Of a DNA stretch of 64,000 nt, positions 28,387 through 40,402 are shown one piece after another; within the stretch, counting starts at the first letter, position 1; each line of letters begins with the position of its first letter. Under the pieces are notes generated by a model. That model had not been told where the DNA came from. It ran no database searches and saw only the letters and a program-made list of their open reading frames with translations. A program made the translations under genes and the position numbers. The stretch comes from Sipunculus nudus (lineage: Eukaryota; Annelida; Sipuncula; Golfingiida; Sipunculidae), in NCBI GenBank assembly GCA_026874595.1, contig CM049313.1, forward strand, positions 67,882,659 to 67,946,658. The letters are read 5' to 3'.

Positions 28387-28698
28387 ACATGCTTAATCAC
28401 ATTTCAAATATAATACAATTAAGGATAAGGTTTTAGATGAAAAGGTATTATGCTTTTAGTATATAAAAGTAAATTCTAAACCAGCTTTAGATATTATGTT
28501 TCATATAAAACTAATAAATTTGACAAAATTCTATAATTCTATTCATAAATATACTTTATTTGCAATTTTCAAATATCATTCTCTGAATAGTGGGGATGGG
28601 GTATGGGGAATGATTACATTGCTTGGCCGCCCCCCCCCCCCCCCCAGCAAGAAAGGGGGGGGGGGTATATACCCCCACCCCCTATATTGACGCCCCTG
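28237..28698. mobile_element. hAT-like MITE (GGGGCGTCAAT family), copy 3
   Basis: Starts CAGTGGCGCCAATTTATCTTCC and ends TATATTGACGCCCCTG. The flanks AATGTATA (28229-28236) and TTTGTATA (28699-28706) agree at the last six of eight positions, consistent with an 8-bp hAT target duplication. TA microsatellites lie inside (28273-28320 and 28350-28386). C and G tracts of 10-17 bases lie near the right end (28631-28671) and are complementary to each other. Confidence 0.72.
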
Positions 28699-30424
28699 TT
28701 TGTATATCTGGCATTTGTGGCTTTTTATATACAATTAAAGCGGGCTCTGTTTGGGTTCAAGTGCAATTGAATACATATGAATGTAATTAATCATGATTTT
28801 AATGAAGTTAAGGTATCATTATGATTATGTTTTAACATAATTACCCGTGAAACAGATATCCCTGCTATGATTTAGGGATTTAGGGTTGTCCGAAACATCC
28901 CGCAGAACAAGTATATTTCCCAGTTTCTCGGTTGCTGCTGCCATTTTGGGTACATTCCAAAGTCCGGATGATATAAGTCACATGTCCAAATTATGTGTAA
29001 AGCGCTTATTATTATAAACATCTACAAACATTGCACATTAATGGTCATACTTGTCCAAAATAGCAACCACTTGACCTGGATTGGTTTCAAATTCTAAGTG
29101 AAATAGCATTGGTTCTATTTTGTTAATAATATAAAATATGTTGTTACCTCACTACATCAGTTAATCAACTAGCCTATTTTATCAGCGGCTGGTATACGGC
29201 AAACATGTTCCAGTGTTGGAGATAATAAGTTGTTCAGATTGGTTTGTAATGGAATGCAACTACTTTTGGCAGATAGTTAATTGGAAAATAATTACAATAA
29301 ATGTCAAATGTCGTATTTTGTTTTACTTAAATGATTTCGCAGAACTGGATACTTTAGAGACACTGTAAATTGTCTGTTGGCAGCTTAACACATATTCCAG
29401 ATAACCTTGCAAATAATAAAACAAGAATTTAAATCAACTTATTAGCCTACACGATGATAAAATCATGGTAAACCGAAAAACATGCTTGATAAGTCTGAAT
29501 CAAACCTTATGTTCAAACTGGTTTTTGAAGTAAAACGACAGCTCCCGGCAGAGAAAGAAATATCTTCTTGGATGATATTGAAATGTTATTTGATTTACAG
29601 TATAGTACGTGATGTATTGCCGCAGCCGTATGCGAAATAATCACATAACCAGGACTTGAATTTATAATATATGAAAATACGTTGATTTGGTTATGAAGAC
29701 ATGACTTATGACTTAAATCAGCCACATAAATACAGATAAACACGTTTGTTGAAAACTGCTCGGCATTTTAAATATAGGAAGCCGAATTAAAATCAATGAG
29801 AACATATCATGAGCGGATATCCCTGAATTCAGTTCAGACTGATTGAGCAGGGAGAATAATTATATCTTATAGATAGAAATATAGTAATAATCTCAGAACC
29901 ACACCAATTAAAATATTAATCAATCTATGAAAATAAATTGCCGTATAATGATAATTTGTTGTTAATGATCTTTCTATTGACATACACTAAATCAAAGCGA
30001 ATCACACATTTCATGCAACCATAAAATTAACAAAGATTCAACCAAATTTGAGAAATCTAGATGAAAGTAATTAAATGAGTTTTAAGACAATTGACATAAC
30101 GAAAAAAACAATATTCAGGGGGGGGAGGGGTAATCTGTAACCGCAGGGATTATTCTTATATAAATTTCAAGTACCGCAGCAACTCCCCCCCCCCCCCCCC
30201 CCCCACCCGGGTTATTTGAGGCAGCAGTAATCTGACATCGCTAAACCGTGGGCAATACCAGAAGGACATGTCTTCAACGTTTCATGGAAGATCATGCAGC
30301 AATATCAATATCTGAAACCCCTAGCGGGATTTGCTGCCAAATTATTACATCAACGACCACTAACGCCCTTCCGCAAGTTGTCGGTTCTACTCGAAAGGAC
30401 CCTCTTCCTGATGGGCACTGTGCG
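28699..30424. other. Non-coding stretch with G and C runs
   Basis: No gene is supported. A G-rich run near 30117-30129 and a C tract of about 20 bases at 30185-30204 lie about 60 bases apart and could pair; no known element ends were recognised. Confidence 0.35.
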
Positions 30425-30700
30425 ACGACCGGGAATACTTGTCTCAACTGTCAAATTTCAAAATCAAATTTGTTACATTTCAAGGAAATAACTTAGATTT
30501 AATATTCACATGCGTATGCTTACAAAATATTACTTATTCCGTGACGTCCCTGTCATGAAAAGACCCATAGTCATGCAATTTGCTCTAAAACAATTTTAAT
30601 CCAACATTTTGAACGGACTACATTACTCTCTTCTCTACATTTTTACCTACGCCGCTGGTGTATGTAGAAGTCACGGTGCATTGTGGGTGTCAGATTGTGA
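30425..30700. repeat. Dispersed repeat, copy 1
   Basis: Similar in the same orientation to about 50960-51210. Shared blocks include CACATGCGTATGCTTACAAA, GAACGGACTACA and TACCTACGCCGCTGGTGTAT. The family is not recognised and no coding capacity is evident. Confidence 0.6.
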
Positions 30701-31269
30701 CGCAAATATTTCCTACACAGTAGAGCCGAATCCTTGTGAGTCCGTGTCAGCGCACAGGCGATTACTTATACAAATCCTAAGGAACGACACCTATAGTTCC
30801 TCCAGCAGATGGCAGTACTAGTTATATTTAATTGTAACCCACTAATTGGTCTTAATATTGGAGCGAAAGTTTGTTAAATTGCACCTCTTATCCAAGTTGA
30901 GACAAATACGCAAACAAGTGGTGTATGTAACTGGAATATGATTTGGTGACATTTTATTTAATGCGCCAGGATACCAATTCACCGCAACCTTCTTATATTT
31001 CTTAATACAGCAGCTAGTTTGATAAACATTCATACCATTGTGTACAAATAAGTCCATCCAAAGAGTAGAAAGTCCACATGAAATAAGATGTGTTCATATT
31101 AATTATCTTCTTATCTGAAGCGCATGAAACAAACTTAATTTGCGTGATGGTCCCTTTAAAGGTGGTCCATTTTGTGCGTAAACAGCTCAAACCTACACGG
31201 GCGGGCAGAGAGTACAGTTCAGTGTGCATATGTTATGGTAGCATCGTTGCAAAGACCGTCTTTCACATG
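30701..31269. other. Non-coding stretch, nothing recognised
   Basis: Short overlapping frames on both strands without motifs. Confidence 0.35.
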
Positions 31270-31585
31270 ATGTATTTACTCCTTCATGATAATCAGCAAT
31301 TGTGTCATGAGTTTCATGCACCTATGATCATCGGTAGTTACAACCTGCTTGAATAAGATAGAGACACCCAGGTTAAGTCAGGCTTTGCTCGAATTATTTA
31401 TTTAATCACTCATGATAATCAGAGAACGCGTCACGAACTGTAGTTACCAACTGCCTGAGCGTGATAGCAAAACTGAAATGAAATCCGACTTCCCTTAACA
31501 TGATCGATGTTTTTTATCCATCACAATAATCGGCGATGGCGTGTCATAAGTATCAGCTTTCCTTGGTTGTTACAAAATGCTTACG
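31270..31585. repeat. Degenerate tandem repeat, about 3 units of roughly 120 bases
   Basis: Three segments, starting near 31270, 31398 and 31510, share TCATGATAATC(A/G)G, a following GTGTCA(T/C) and a later GTAGTTAC(A/C)A block. They are strongly diverged; unit limits are approximate. Confidence 0.45.
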
Positions 31586-31705
31586 TTAAACTGGAACACC
31601 GAGGCAAAGTACGGTTTTCTTTCACGGTTTTTACAATTCTGCTGTTTCCTAACGCATATCGCGCCCACCTGTTCCTTGAGCTGCCGGAGTAGTCCGGTCG
31701 CCACT

Positions 31706-33366
31706 GGTCTTAAGTTTTTTTCTTTGTGGATTTTGTTTGCCCACATATCAGCTGTGAAAAATATGTTGGTTGGCCCTCTGTCAGCCTTGGGCAATATATG
31801 CTAATTAGCATAAAACAAAATGGCGGCCAAATAATGCGAAAAATAGCAAAAATGCCATAATTACCTTTGCATTTGACAAAGAGGGTCATCCAATACATGT
31901 ATTCTGGGGAATTATTACCCAGATAATTCATTTTTGGTATTGTTTTAGTCATAATGATCACAGTTTTCAATGTATTTTTTCTCCCATTTGAAAAAAAAAC
32001 TGTAAATATACTGAACACATGATTTGGTTAGTACGTCTGTTCAAAAGCATTCTGCTGATCAAGGAAATTAAACTAATTTAACATTCAAGTATAGATGGAG
32101 AAATGATAATCAAATGTTCTTGAAAACAGCTGATATATATAATTAAACTAATATGCTGTTTTGTGACCTATGCATGACCTTCATAATGAAACAATAAGAG
32201 CGAAACTGTAGTTATCCACACAGTTTTTATCTTCCCCCTTGTGTCACGACGAGGCCCGATATTTACAACCTATAGGCCAGATTTTACTTAGTTTGAGGGG
32301 ATTAAGTGAGCATAATTTTGGGTCCATTTAAATCGAAAAGGCACCTTTACGGATTTTTTTTCCTTGACAAATGTAACAGTTGTATGTGTTCGCATATAAT
32401 ATTAAAGGTATTTGCATGATAAAAGATAAGAGTGTATTATGAGGGTGTACATACGAACGGACAAAGCTGTCACATGTATGGAAAACTAACTGGATTCTCA
32501 AAATATATTTATATAAACATTTGTGGATAACGGCAGTTTCGCTTTTATTGTTTCATTATGAAGGCCATACATCGGTAACAAAAACAAAAAGGATGCTGAT
32601 ATAAACAGAGCAAGCAAATAACAAACCAGGGAAGTAAAACATAAAAATATACATCCTAAGTCTGTGAATGTCAGCGGCCAAATATGGAAGTCCACAGTAA
32701 GATAACCTTTGACAAAATATGTAAAGACTGGATGAAAGTCATGGAGAAGGGGGAAGGGCTTCAGGTATGACCCAGCTGTCTGAAATGCTTTTCGACCCCG
32801 CCATAATCATATATAAATATTTTTGAGAGACTAGTTAGTTTTCCATGCATGTGACAGCTTTGTCTGTTCGTATGTGCACCCCTCATAATACACTCTACAA
32901 AAAAATTACATTATCTTTTGTTATGCATGTCCCTTTAATATTATATGCAAACGTAACTAAAAAACATTATATTTTTATAATGTATAACTGAGTATAATCT
33001 ATACCTGAGTGTTTAATTAGTTAAATTTATTACCCTCGATCTGCAGAATGCTTTGGAACATACGTACTAACAAAATCATATGTTCATTATATTTACAGCT
33101 TTTTTTTAAATGGTGATCATTATGTCTAAAACAATACAAAAAATGAATTTTCTGGGTCATAATACCCAGAATACATGTATTGGATGACCCTCTTTATCAA
33201 ATGCAAAGGAAATTATGGCATTTTTCTATTTTCGCATTACTTTGGCGGCCATTTTGTTTTATGCTAATTAGCAAAAATTGCGCAAGGCTGACAGAGGGCC
33301 AACCAACATATTTTTCACAGCTGATATGTGGGCAAACAAAATCCACAAAGAAAAAAACTTAAAACC
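31706..33366. mobile_element. Fold-back (long inverted repeat) element
   Basis: The left end (GGTCTTAAG then a T-rich CTTTGTGGATTTTG) and right end (CAAAATCCACAAAG then AAACTTAAAACC) are inverted copies. Similarity continues inward for several hundred bases: 31706-32120 pairs with about 33000-33366, and 32370-32490 pairs with about 32820-32960. A further nested pair is 32167-32225 with 32515-32580. The arms share GGCGGCCA and ATGCTAATTAGCA blocks. Open frames in the two arms read the same broken peptide only because they are inverted copies. No transposase was seen. A diverged second copy probably spans 49330-50907. Confidence 0.75.
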
Positions 33367-34423
33367 ATAAAACAACGTTAGCTAAAAAATGACCTTTGGC
33401 TGCCGGACTAGAGTTCATGTTGCCGCAGCAAACGAGCCTCTGTGCAGTCAGTTCCGACCGGAGGGCTCATGAGCAAAGTTGCTAGGTTAATAAATGTTCA
33501 AATTAACAACGGCCACAAAACGTTCAAGCACATATATTTAAATACAAGAAAAACAAGTTTTATATACACAATTAGTGCAAAACAAAAAAACTATAATATT
33601 AATGTGTTGGGAAGGGAAGAAGAGCAATTAAATGTAAGCGTGTGCAAGTAACGCAGTTGTCGCCGGTCAAATGACCGCTGGTTTGCTCGTGAACTCTGTG
33701 TACACAAGGTCTCTCAAGGGCCGATTTGCATTTCTAGGCATGTCATGGTCCAATGGGTTCAACATGGAGCCATCTAGCGGAGGTTGCACTTACTAGGTTC
33801 CTTGATCAGAAACTAAATCAAAACTTTATCAATTAAGAGACATCAAGAACCTGTCTTTATGACTTTTACATAGACAAACAAAACTTATGATATACATGTA
33901 GGTGAAAAAGTATATCTTTTAACCTCTTCTCCTTACGTAGCGGAAGCGCTGCACTTGGTTGATAACTCCTTCCGCCTAACCACTGTTTTATATCAGTGTT
34001 TGCAGTATAACAACGCCAGTCGGAATGCACAGGGCCAACAATGTATTGACCAATCTGAGCGTGATATGGCATTTTACCAAATTTGAAACGCGAAGTGCTC
34101 TTCTCCCAACGGATGTGACATTGGTGGCCTCTGCAAACCATTGTGATGATACATAGCATATCATGCTACTGAAAATGCGATTATATCAATTAAACGGAAA
34201 GAGTTGCAGATTGAAAGGAGAATGGCCCTTTATTCACATTGAATAACAACCTTTGCCTATAAACCTGGTAGTAATGTAAGACTCGAGTCAGGACTTGGAA
34301 TCGAGCCGGCTGGGGTCTACGTTTTCCATGACTTGGACTGATAGACACGGAGGTCAGGACTCGAGAAATGGGGCCTAGTCCATCTCGAGTCGAGAAAAAA
34401 ACTAGTGGCCCATGGTCCATAAC
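33367..34423. other. Non-coding stretch
   Basis: No gene is supported. Several CTCGAG-containing words occur at 34273-34400 (GACTCGAG, CTCGAGTCGAG), possibly a small palindromic repeat. Confidence 0.35.
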
Positions 34424-34489
34424 GCTCAGCTGAATTCAAGGAATGTTGAACAACGAGCAAAATGATTGCCAGAGTGCAACAAAAAAATC

Positions 34490-35260
34490 ATGAATTTTGT
34501 GAAGAGTCCTTGAAAAAGTCTGGTTTATGAGAAAACTCTCCAAGACGGATTGGCATGCCAAATTTCAGACCAATACCTTGAACCACTCCTAAAATATAAG
34601 CAATTTTTACCCAAACAACATGTATGGATAGACGCCACAAGAAAACTATTGCAGATGGCACCACCAGTCTTGAATACAATATGGAGGAGTCCAAAATCTG
34701 TGGGTATGCACCAATTCAGGCAAATACGGCAAATTACTAGGTAGAAAAGTGCATTTTTTTATTCTACAAAACCAGGAAAGTAGATGGCGCCACCTGTCTG
34801 GCTTATGAGAAAACTTTCCAAGATGGATGGACATGCCAAATTCATACCAATATCATGATCCATTCCTGAGATATGAGCAATTTTTACCAAAAACACTGTA
34901 CGGATGAACGTCACAGGAAAATGATTGCAGGTGGCTCCACAAATCTTGTTTACGAGATGTAGGTGTTGCGGATCCATGAACATGCACATATCAACCCAAT
35001 ACATTGAAGAACCACTAAGACGAACAGTTGGCAAATGCACAGATGAACACTACACTAAGAGTATTGTAAGTGGCGCCACCAGTCGCAATTATGAGATAGA
35101 GAGATCCAAGGTCTATGGACATGCAGACTTTCAGTACAATACAATCAGCCACTCCTGGGCTGTTATCTAAAAGTACTGCAAAGAAAGGATTGCTGGTGGT
35201 GCCACCTGTCTTTGTTAGGCACAACAACATAGGTGAAGGAACAACCATGCTGGGTTTTTG
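34490..35260. repeat. Tandem array 1: about 126-145-bp spacing, (G)TGGCGCCAC core
   Basis: A core of the form GTGGC(G/A)CCAC recurs near 34656, 34784, 34929, 35068 and 35194. It sits with shared neighbours such as CTTATGAGAAAACT.TCCAAG and TATGGAT.GACGCCACA. The units are heavily diverged. The core and its spacing resemble those of the Helitron satellite at 21160-22265, although the rest of the unit differs. Confidence 0.65.
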
Positions 35261-35329
35261 AAGATCGGACCAAGGGTCTAAGAGGATTTCTCTGGAAACT
35301 AGAGCAGTGTTTTTGTATCACATTTTAAT

Positions 35330-36690
35330 TATTTTGGGGGTACTTACGAGACCAGTTGCTTTGAGGATATTGGTAACAGAGACCTAATTATTTCAGATTT
35401 CCATGGAAACTTTACATGGATCTCCTTTGATGTCAAGTTAGAAGATTGCAGGTCCAGCGGTTTCGATTTGTGCCCTGTTAACACATGACACCTTCTTTAT
35501 CGGTATCAAAAATAGACCCAAAAAATCGAAAAAAAATTATCAAAATATACGTGACCCCACCAGTTTGCAGAAACTGATGGAACACTCCATGATCAATATT
35601 CATGCAAAGAATCATGGTGATCAATGCATTAATTATTAAGATAATTGAGCTTTTGTATAAAAATTTTAATTATTCTGAGAGGTACCTACGAGCACCCTAG
35701 CTCGGAGGATATGAGTAACAGAGACCTAATTTCAGGTTTCCATAGAGACTTTTTATGGACCTCCTTTGATGTCAAGTGAGAGGATTCCAGGTCCAGTAGT
35801 TAAAATTTGTGCCCTGTTAACAGGTATAAAAAATAGAGAGAAAAACATCGTAAAGATTAGAAAAAATACCGGTGGCGCCACCAGTTTGTAGGAACTGATG
35901 GATGACTCCATGATCAGTATCCATGCAAAGGATCATGGTGATCAAGGCAGTAACAATTCAGATACTGAAGCTATTGTATCAAAATTTTGATTATTCTGGG
36001 GGTATTTACGAGATCCATAGCTCGGAGAAAATATATAACAGAGACCTAATTTCAAGTTATCAAGGAGATTTATTATGGACCCCCCTAGATGTCAAGTTAA
36101 AAGATTCCAGGTCCAGCGGTTACGATTTGTGCCAAAAAATACAGAAAAACTTTCCTGATCTCAGTCCATGATCAAAATTCATACGAAGAATCATGGTGAT
36201 CAATGCAGTAGTTATTCAGATACTTGAGCTTTTGTATCATTTTCTTATTATTCTGCGGGGAACTTACGAGACCCATAGCTTGGAGAATATGGGTACAGAA
36301 ACCGAATATCAGGTTTTCACAGAGACTTTTCAAGGACCTCCTTTGATGTGAAGTTAAAAGATTCCAGGTCCAGCGGTTACGATTTGTGCCAAAAATACAG
36401 AAAAAAAATCGTAAAAATTGAAAATAAAAAATACAGTTGGCGCCACCAGTTTGCAGGAACTGATGAAACATTCCATGATCAATATTCATACAAAAAATCA
36501 TGGACGATCAATGCAGTAGTTATTCAGATATTAGAGCTTTTGTATCAAAATTTTGATTTTTTTTAAATTTAATTTTTATTCTGTGGGTGTTTTCGAGATT
36601 TTTCATGGATCTCCCTGGAAGACAAATTAGAATATTCAAGGTCCAGCGGTTAAGATTTGTGTCCTGTTAACGGACGGACGGCCGGACGGA
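35330..36690. repeat. Tandem array 2: about 280-320-bp units
   Basis: About four and a half units marked by CCACCAGTTTG(C/T)AG.AACTGATG, TCCATGATCA.TATTCAT and AGGTCCAGCGGTTACGATTTGTG. The marker TCCATGATCA occurs near 35586, 35907, 36166 and 36472. Two units carry a full GGCGCCACC (35875 and 36439). The first and last units are partial. Confidence 0.85.
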
Positions 36691-36889
36691 CGATGGACAA
36701 AGGGTGATCGCAATAGCTTATATGACTTTCAGTCAGCTGAGCTAAAAACTGTCACGTAAGGCCTGCCGTTCAGATTGGAAAACTCAATCTCTGCATTGAA
36801 AATAAAATGTTATTCAATATTAAAGTAAAATATCATTCATTGGATATATTTATTTTTCTTGCATTTACACTTCAGTGTAAACGTTGAAC

Positions 36890-36892
<3 letters not shown>

Positions 36893-36937
<45 letters not shown>
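36893..36937. repeat. (AT)n microsatellite
   Basis: About 45 bases of alternating TA, followed directly by GTGTGTAACACATTCC. Confidence 0.95.
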
Positions 36938-36943
<6 letters not shown>

Positions 36944-37150
36944 AACACATTCCTTTGTATCTTGACCTTGACCAGCTGATGATCCAGGGCACCCCTTATT
37001 GTATTAAAAACGGTTGTGTATAAAGCAGCCCCGCCCTTGTAAATATATTTGTGTTCTCCGTTCAGTCAATATGCTACTATTGCCAGTAACAGCAATAACA
37101 TTCAAACCTAGCTGACTGTGCCTTCATCACGTACTTTATCAAGCACCCCA
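36938..37150 (+). other. Possible LTR fragment beside the TA tract
   Basis: TGTAACACATTCC immediately after a TA tract and a TATAAAG at about 37018 recall the layout of the 24763 LTR. The sequence is otherwise different and no right end was found. It is equally likely to be unrelated. Confidence 0.2.
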
Positions 37151-38118
37151 AAAAGTATGAGTTTGAATAAAACTAAGAAAAGCGAGATTGGTGTGTCGGC
37201 TCACAGTTATGCTGTAAACTGGCATCGTATGTAGAACATGTGTACCAAGCAATAATGTACTTCAGAGGCAAAAACAAAAAAAGGGTGATGCTATTTGACC
37301 TACTTTATAAAGATTCAAACGGAGGTTAGGTCTTCACCCGAGTCTGTGTGTGTGTAAGATATCTCAACCCTATCACTGACATAATTACATTCGCTATCGA
37401 AGGTGGAGCAGATTTATGTGATTGTCATGGTGTGTCTATGTTTGTCCGAGCAATGTCTTTGCCAGTTTGAGCATGCAATATCTCTGAATTTCTGGATTTT
37501 TGGAAAGTATATGCCATAAACTCTTAAATTTTAGGAGGAATCGGTTAAATCTAAATGTTGATCTGCACCCAACCAATTTTTCCTTTTTTCCGAAGTCTGC
37601 CCGATATGTTTGTAATATTTTGAGCCATCCGACCAGATCTCATCTTATTGAAATCAATTCATAAACTTTCGAAATTTTTTATGGACATGGGCTGTATACT
37701 TAAACATTAAGCGGTTGCCAGTGAGGTAGGTACGTAGTCCTTGTGGTGTCTTATCACGTCGTCTCGATTACGTCACAATAATGTTAAAAGTTCTACGATC
37801 ACCGGATGTATTTTTTAGTTTTAGGACAAACGTTACATCCCATCTTGTTGCGAATAGAAACAATGAACTGGAGATGATGAAATATCAGAAATGGACCGAT
37901 ATGTGGCCCATTCTGGTTCCAAATTGGGTTTGCATTTTGTGTTTTGTCTATATATCCAAATAATTGTTGTGAATGTAATTTGATGGAGGAAAACAGACCA
38001 GTTAGGAAAAAATTACTTTTCGGACGGATCACTCAATTGTTGTAGTTGATTCTGTGGAAGATTAATTGGGACCATATGGCGGAGGTATGCGCGTAGTAAA
38101 TTGTGCGCTCTAATTTTA

Positions 38119-38121
<3 letters not shown>
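37151..38121. other. Non-coding stretch, nothing recognised
   Basis: No supported gene; frames of 60-77 codons show no motifs. Confidence 0.35.
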
Positions 38122-38163
<42 letters not shown>

Positions 38164-38167
<4 letters not shown>

Positions 38168-38316
38168 ACGATGACAAATTTTTCAGGGTGAAAATTCTGG
38201 GCCGATCCGGGAGTCGAACACATGTAGGTATCGCACAAGTCCGGCGTTCCAACCGCTTCGCTAGAAACGAAAACTTCACTAGTAAGACAGTTCGGTCCGC
38301 TTTTATGTCACTCCGT

Positions 38317-38320
<4 letters not shown>
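38164..38320 (-). mobile_element. Short tRNA-like element with inverted ends, copy 1
   Basis: 157 bases bounded by TGTTACG and its inverse CGTAACA, inserted in a TA repeat (38122-38163 and 38321-38372). On the minus strand it carries a tRNA-like core. An A-box-like TAGCGAAGCGGTTGG lies near 38260-38274, and a B-box region corresponding to GGTTCGAATCCC is mutated here (GTGTTCGACTCCC, near 38211-38223). Two more copies lie at 56387 and 56599. The mix of inverted termini and an internal tRNA is not typical of a SINE. Confidence 0.65.

Positions 38321-38372
<52 letters not shown>
38321..38372. repeat. (AT)n microsatellite
   Basis: Directly abuts the tRNA-like element; the matching tract on its other side is 38122-38163. 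Confidence 0.95.
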
Positions 38373-38377
<5 letters not shown>

Positions 38378-38675
38378 GATATATATATATATATTAGGGT
38401 ATGTGATGGATCTAAGTTATGCTTCATCGGTTCATCAGGTGACTGAATTCAACTGCTGCGATATCGGTTTTCATTTTCGCACTGTTGGGTGCGCTTGATC
38501 CATGGCGACAGATGGATACCTAAAAAGTCAATTTAATGAATAAAAAAAAACAGCTACTGATATATATATTACTGAAAGTTTCTGTGTTTCTTCGATACGA
38601 CGATACAGCATGCATGGCGTCTGGGTAACCGTATCGATCTGGCGTATCGATACATCTGTAAATTGATACCGCCCT

Positions 38676-38676
38676 A

Positions 38677-38746
<70 letters not shown>
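38676..38746. repeat. (AT)n microsatellite
   Basis: About 70 bases of TA with one GTA interruption. Confidence 0.95.
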
Positions 38747-38749
<3 letters not shown>

Positions 38750-39813
38750 CAAACATTACACCAAGGTGAAACGGATACACTTGACTAATAATCTAAATAT
38801 TAACAGAGAAAGATATTGTTTCAGTTTTAATTGGCCTAATAAATCATAATGTTAGTTTTATGGTTGAATAATTGATTATTCCAGACCATTTATTAAAACT
38901 TAAATATATCGAAAAAATCATCGAATATATAACATCAATAAAGGATTAAGTATAATGACCATATTGTTTAGGAAATTAAATTGAAACAAGATTTTAATCA
39001 TGTTTAACACGGCCGTAAAAGAAAAGAACATGCAATAAACATCCAGGCAAGTATACCCATAATTGTTGTTTGCCGAAAGTGCAGTGTCCTGGTTATGTAT
39101 GTATGATATACATAGCTGATGTTTGCTGTAAACATTATTTTGTTCATGGCTCAGGCAGTAGGAATGTGCCGTTGATGTCAGCGGAATAACCTCACGCTGT
39201 GTGTAAATCATGTATAGGGAGTATACCGGTATACCTCATAGTATCTGGTGTTCAAGATTCAGCAAAAATTCTGATGGATATATACACGTAGTGATATTCA
39301 TCAAGAGAGCTTCAACTAAAATATATCATGATGGCATCATGGCAATTCATAAATTCAATTTTGTGTTTAAATACTTTTTACGTGGCATCTCCAAATTTGA
39401 TTTCCAAAAGGAAAATATGAACTACTCGGGGAGTTATGATCTGTATTGAACGATCCACGCATCGTTAGAATATTATATCACTGGCGTGCAGTTAAATAGT
39501 ACGTCGCAGTGTGTTATTACGTCACAGTCTGCACTGCCATCGAGTAAGATCAAGGTATTTGTCGACTTCTAGCACCCTTGAAATATCAGCTTGGGTTAAC
39601 GTATCACCAAATAACAAAAAAAAACTAAAAGTTAAAAGGGTGAAAACCAAAAGTGTCTGACATATGAAATGTGATCTTTGATCTCTTAATGAAGAAAAAG
39701 GAATAAAGAAGATCTGCAATTTGTTGGAGCTTTATGGATTCACGATAACAAAAAAATTATTTTTGTCGGTAAGAGACTGGACAAGAAGTAGGAGACAAGC
39801 CTAAACCAATAAA
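38747..39813. other. Upstream flank of the atypical GPCR gene
   Basis: No gene. The last part should contain the 5' UTR and promoter of the receptor starting at 39814; no TATA box at a convincing distance was identified. Confidence 0.35.
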
Positions 39814-40292
39814 ATGGAGGATGTTACGAATATTCAGAGATATCCGGCAGCTGAATTATATTTAATCAACATCGTTAGCATAATCAGCCTCGCTTTGAGC
39901 ATATTTGCGAGCACCGGAGTGGTCATTTATATGTTCCTAAGTTCGGAGAAGTCCTTCTATCTATGGACATTAGGTGAGCGTCTCATTGTTTATTTGCAGT
40001 TATTTGATCTCGCGTACAGTTTGACGAGATCTGTTAGCGTTGCTTGGTTACTAATTAGACACAACTTTATCCCAGGTCCTTGGCAAATTGTTGTGACGCA
40101 GCTGAGCACGTGGTTTGCTCTAGGACAATGGTTCATGGTTTTGTTTTTTGCTGTCAACGTCTTTCTTAAAGTCACGTGTCAAAAGACGGCAGTACTCGGA
40201 AGATATGATTGGATACTGATGTTGGGCACCCTCGGTACTCCGTTGTTATTGGTTGGGGCCACATACCAAGAGCGAGACTTTGTGCACGCAAG
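39814..40292 (+). CDS. Atypical seven-helix GPCR, exon 1 (TM1-TM4)
   Basis: Starts at ATG 39814 in good context (AAAATGG) and encodes 159 residues plus two bases. The donor is AAG|GTAAGA at 40292/40293. The two leftover bases (AG) plus the first base of exon 2 make Arg160, so the reading frame continues exactly. TM1 is about residues 17-41, TM2 52-80, TM3 91-120 and TM4 132-150. TM3 ends AVNVFLKVTC with no D/E-R-Y motif. TM2 carries the GERLIVYLQLFDLAYSL block. This is not a standard class A receptor. It has the general look of the divergent GPCRs related to cAMP-receptor/Git3-like families, but that is a guess from block shape only. With exon 2 the protein is 356 residues. Ligand and pathway are unknown; the location is a membrane. 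Confidence 0.82.
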
Positions 40293-40402
40293 GTAAGAGA
40301 AAAGCTCATATAAAAAAAGAAAACACACGTATGTATTAAATGTACTGTCTTTGCTAGGTTTAATTTGGTAGACCAATCGTTCGCCTTAAACTGCCTAAAG
40401 CT

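Larger units (their letters stand above)
34424..36742. mobile_element. Array-bearing non-autonomous element with 10-bp inverted ends
   Basis: GCTCAGCTGA at 34424-34433 is perfectly inverted as TCAGCTGAGC at 36733-36742. Between them lie two different tandem arrays (34490-35260 and 35330-36690). A GGACGGACGG-type run (36671-36690) precedes the right end, and an imperfect hairpin around TAGCTTA/GAGCTA lies at about 36713-36745. No coding sequence is present. Tandem arrays capped by a GGACGG run and a terminal hairpin recall non-autonomous Helitron-type repeats in molluscs. Diagnostic Helitron ends are not clear here, so the class is left open. Confidence 0.5.

Noticed and set aside
31710-33362. 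Two similar open frames as a duplicated gene
   Set aside because: They lie in opposite arms of a fold-back repeat and read the same non-coding sequence; no protein family fits.
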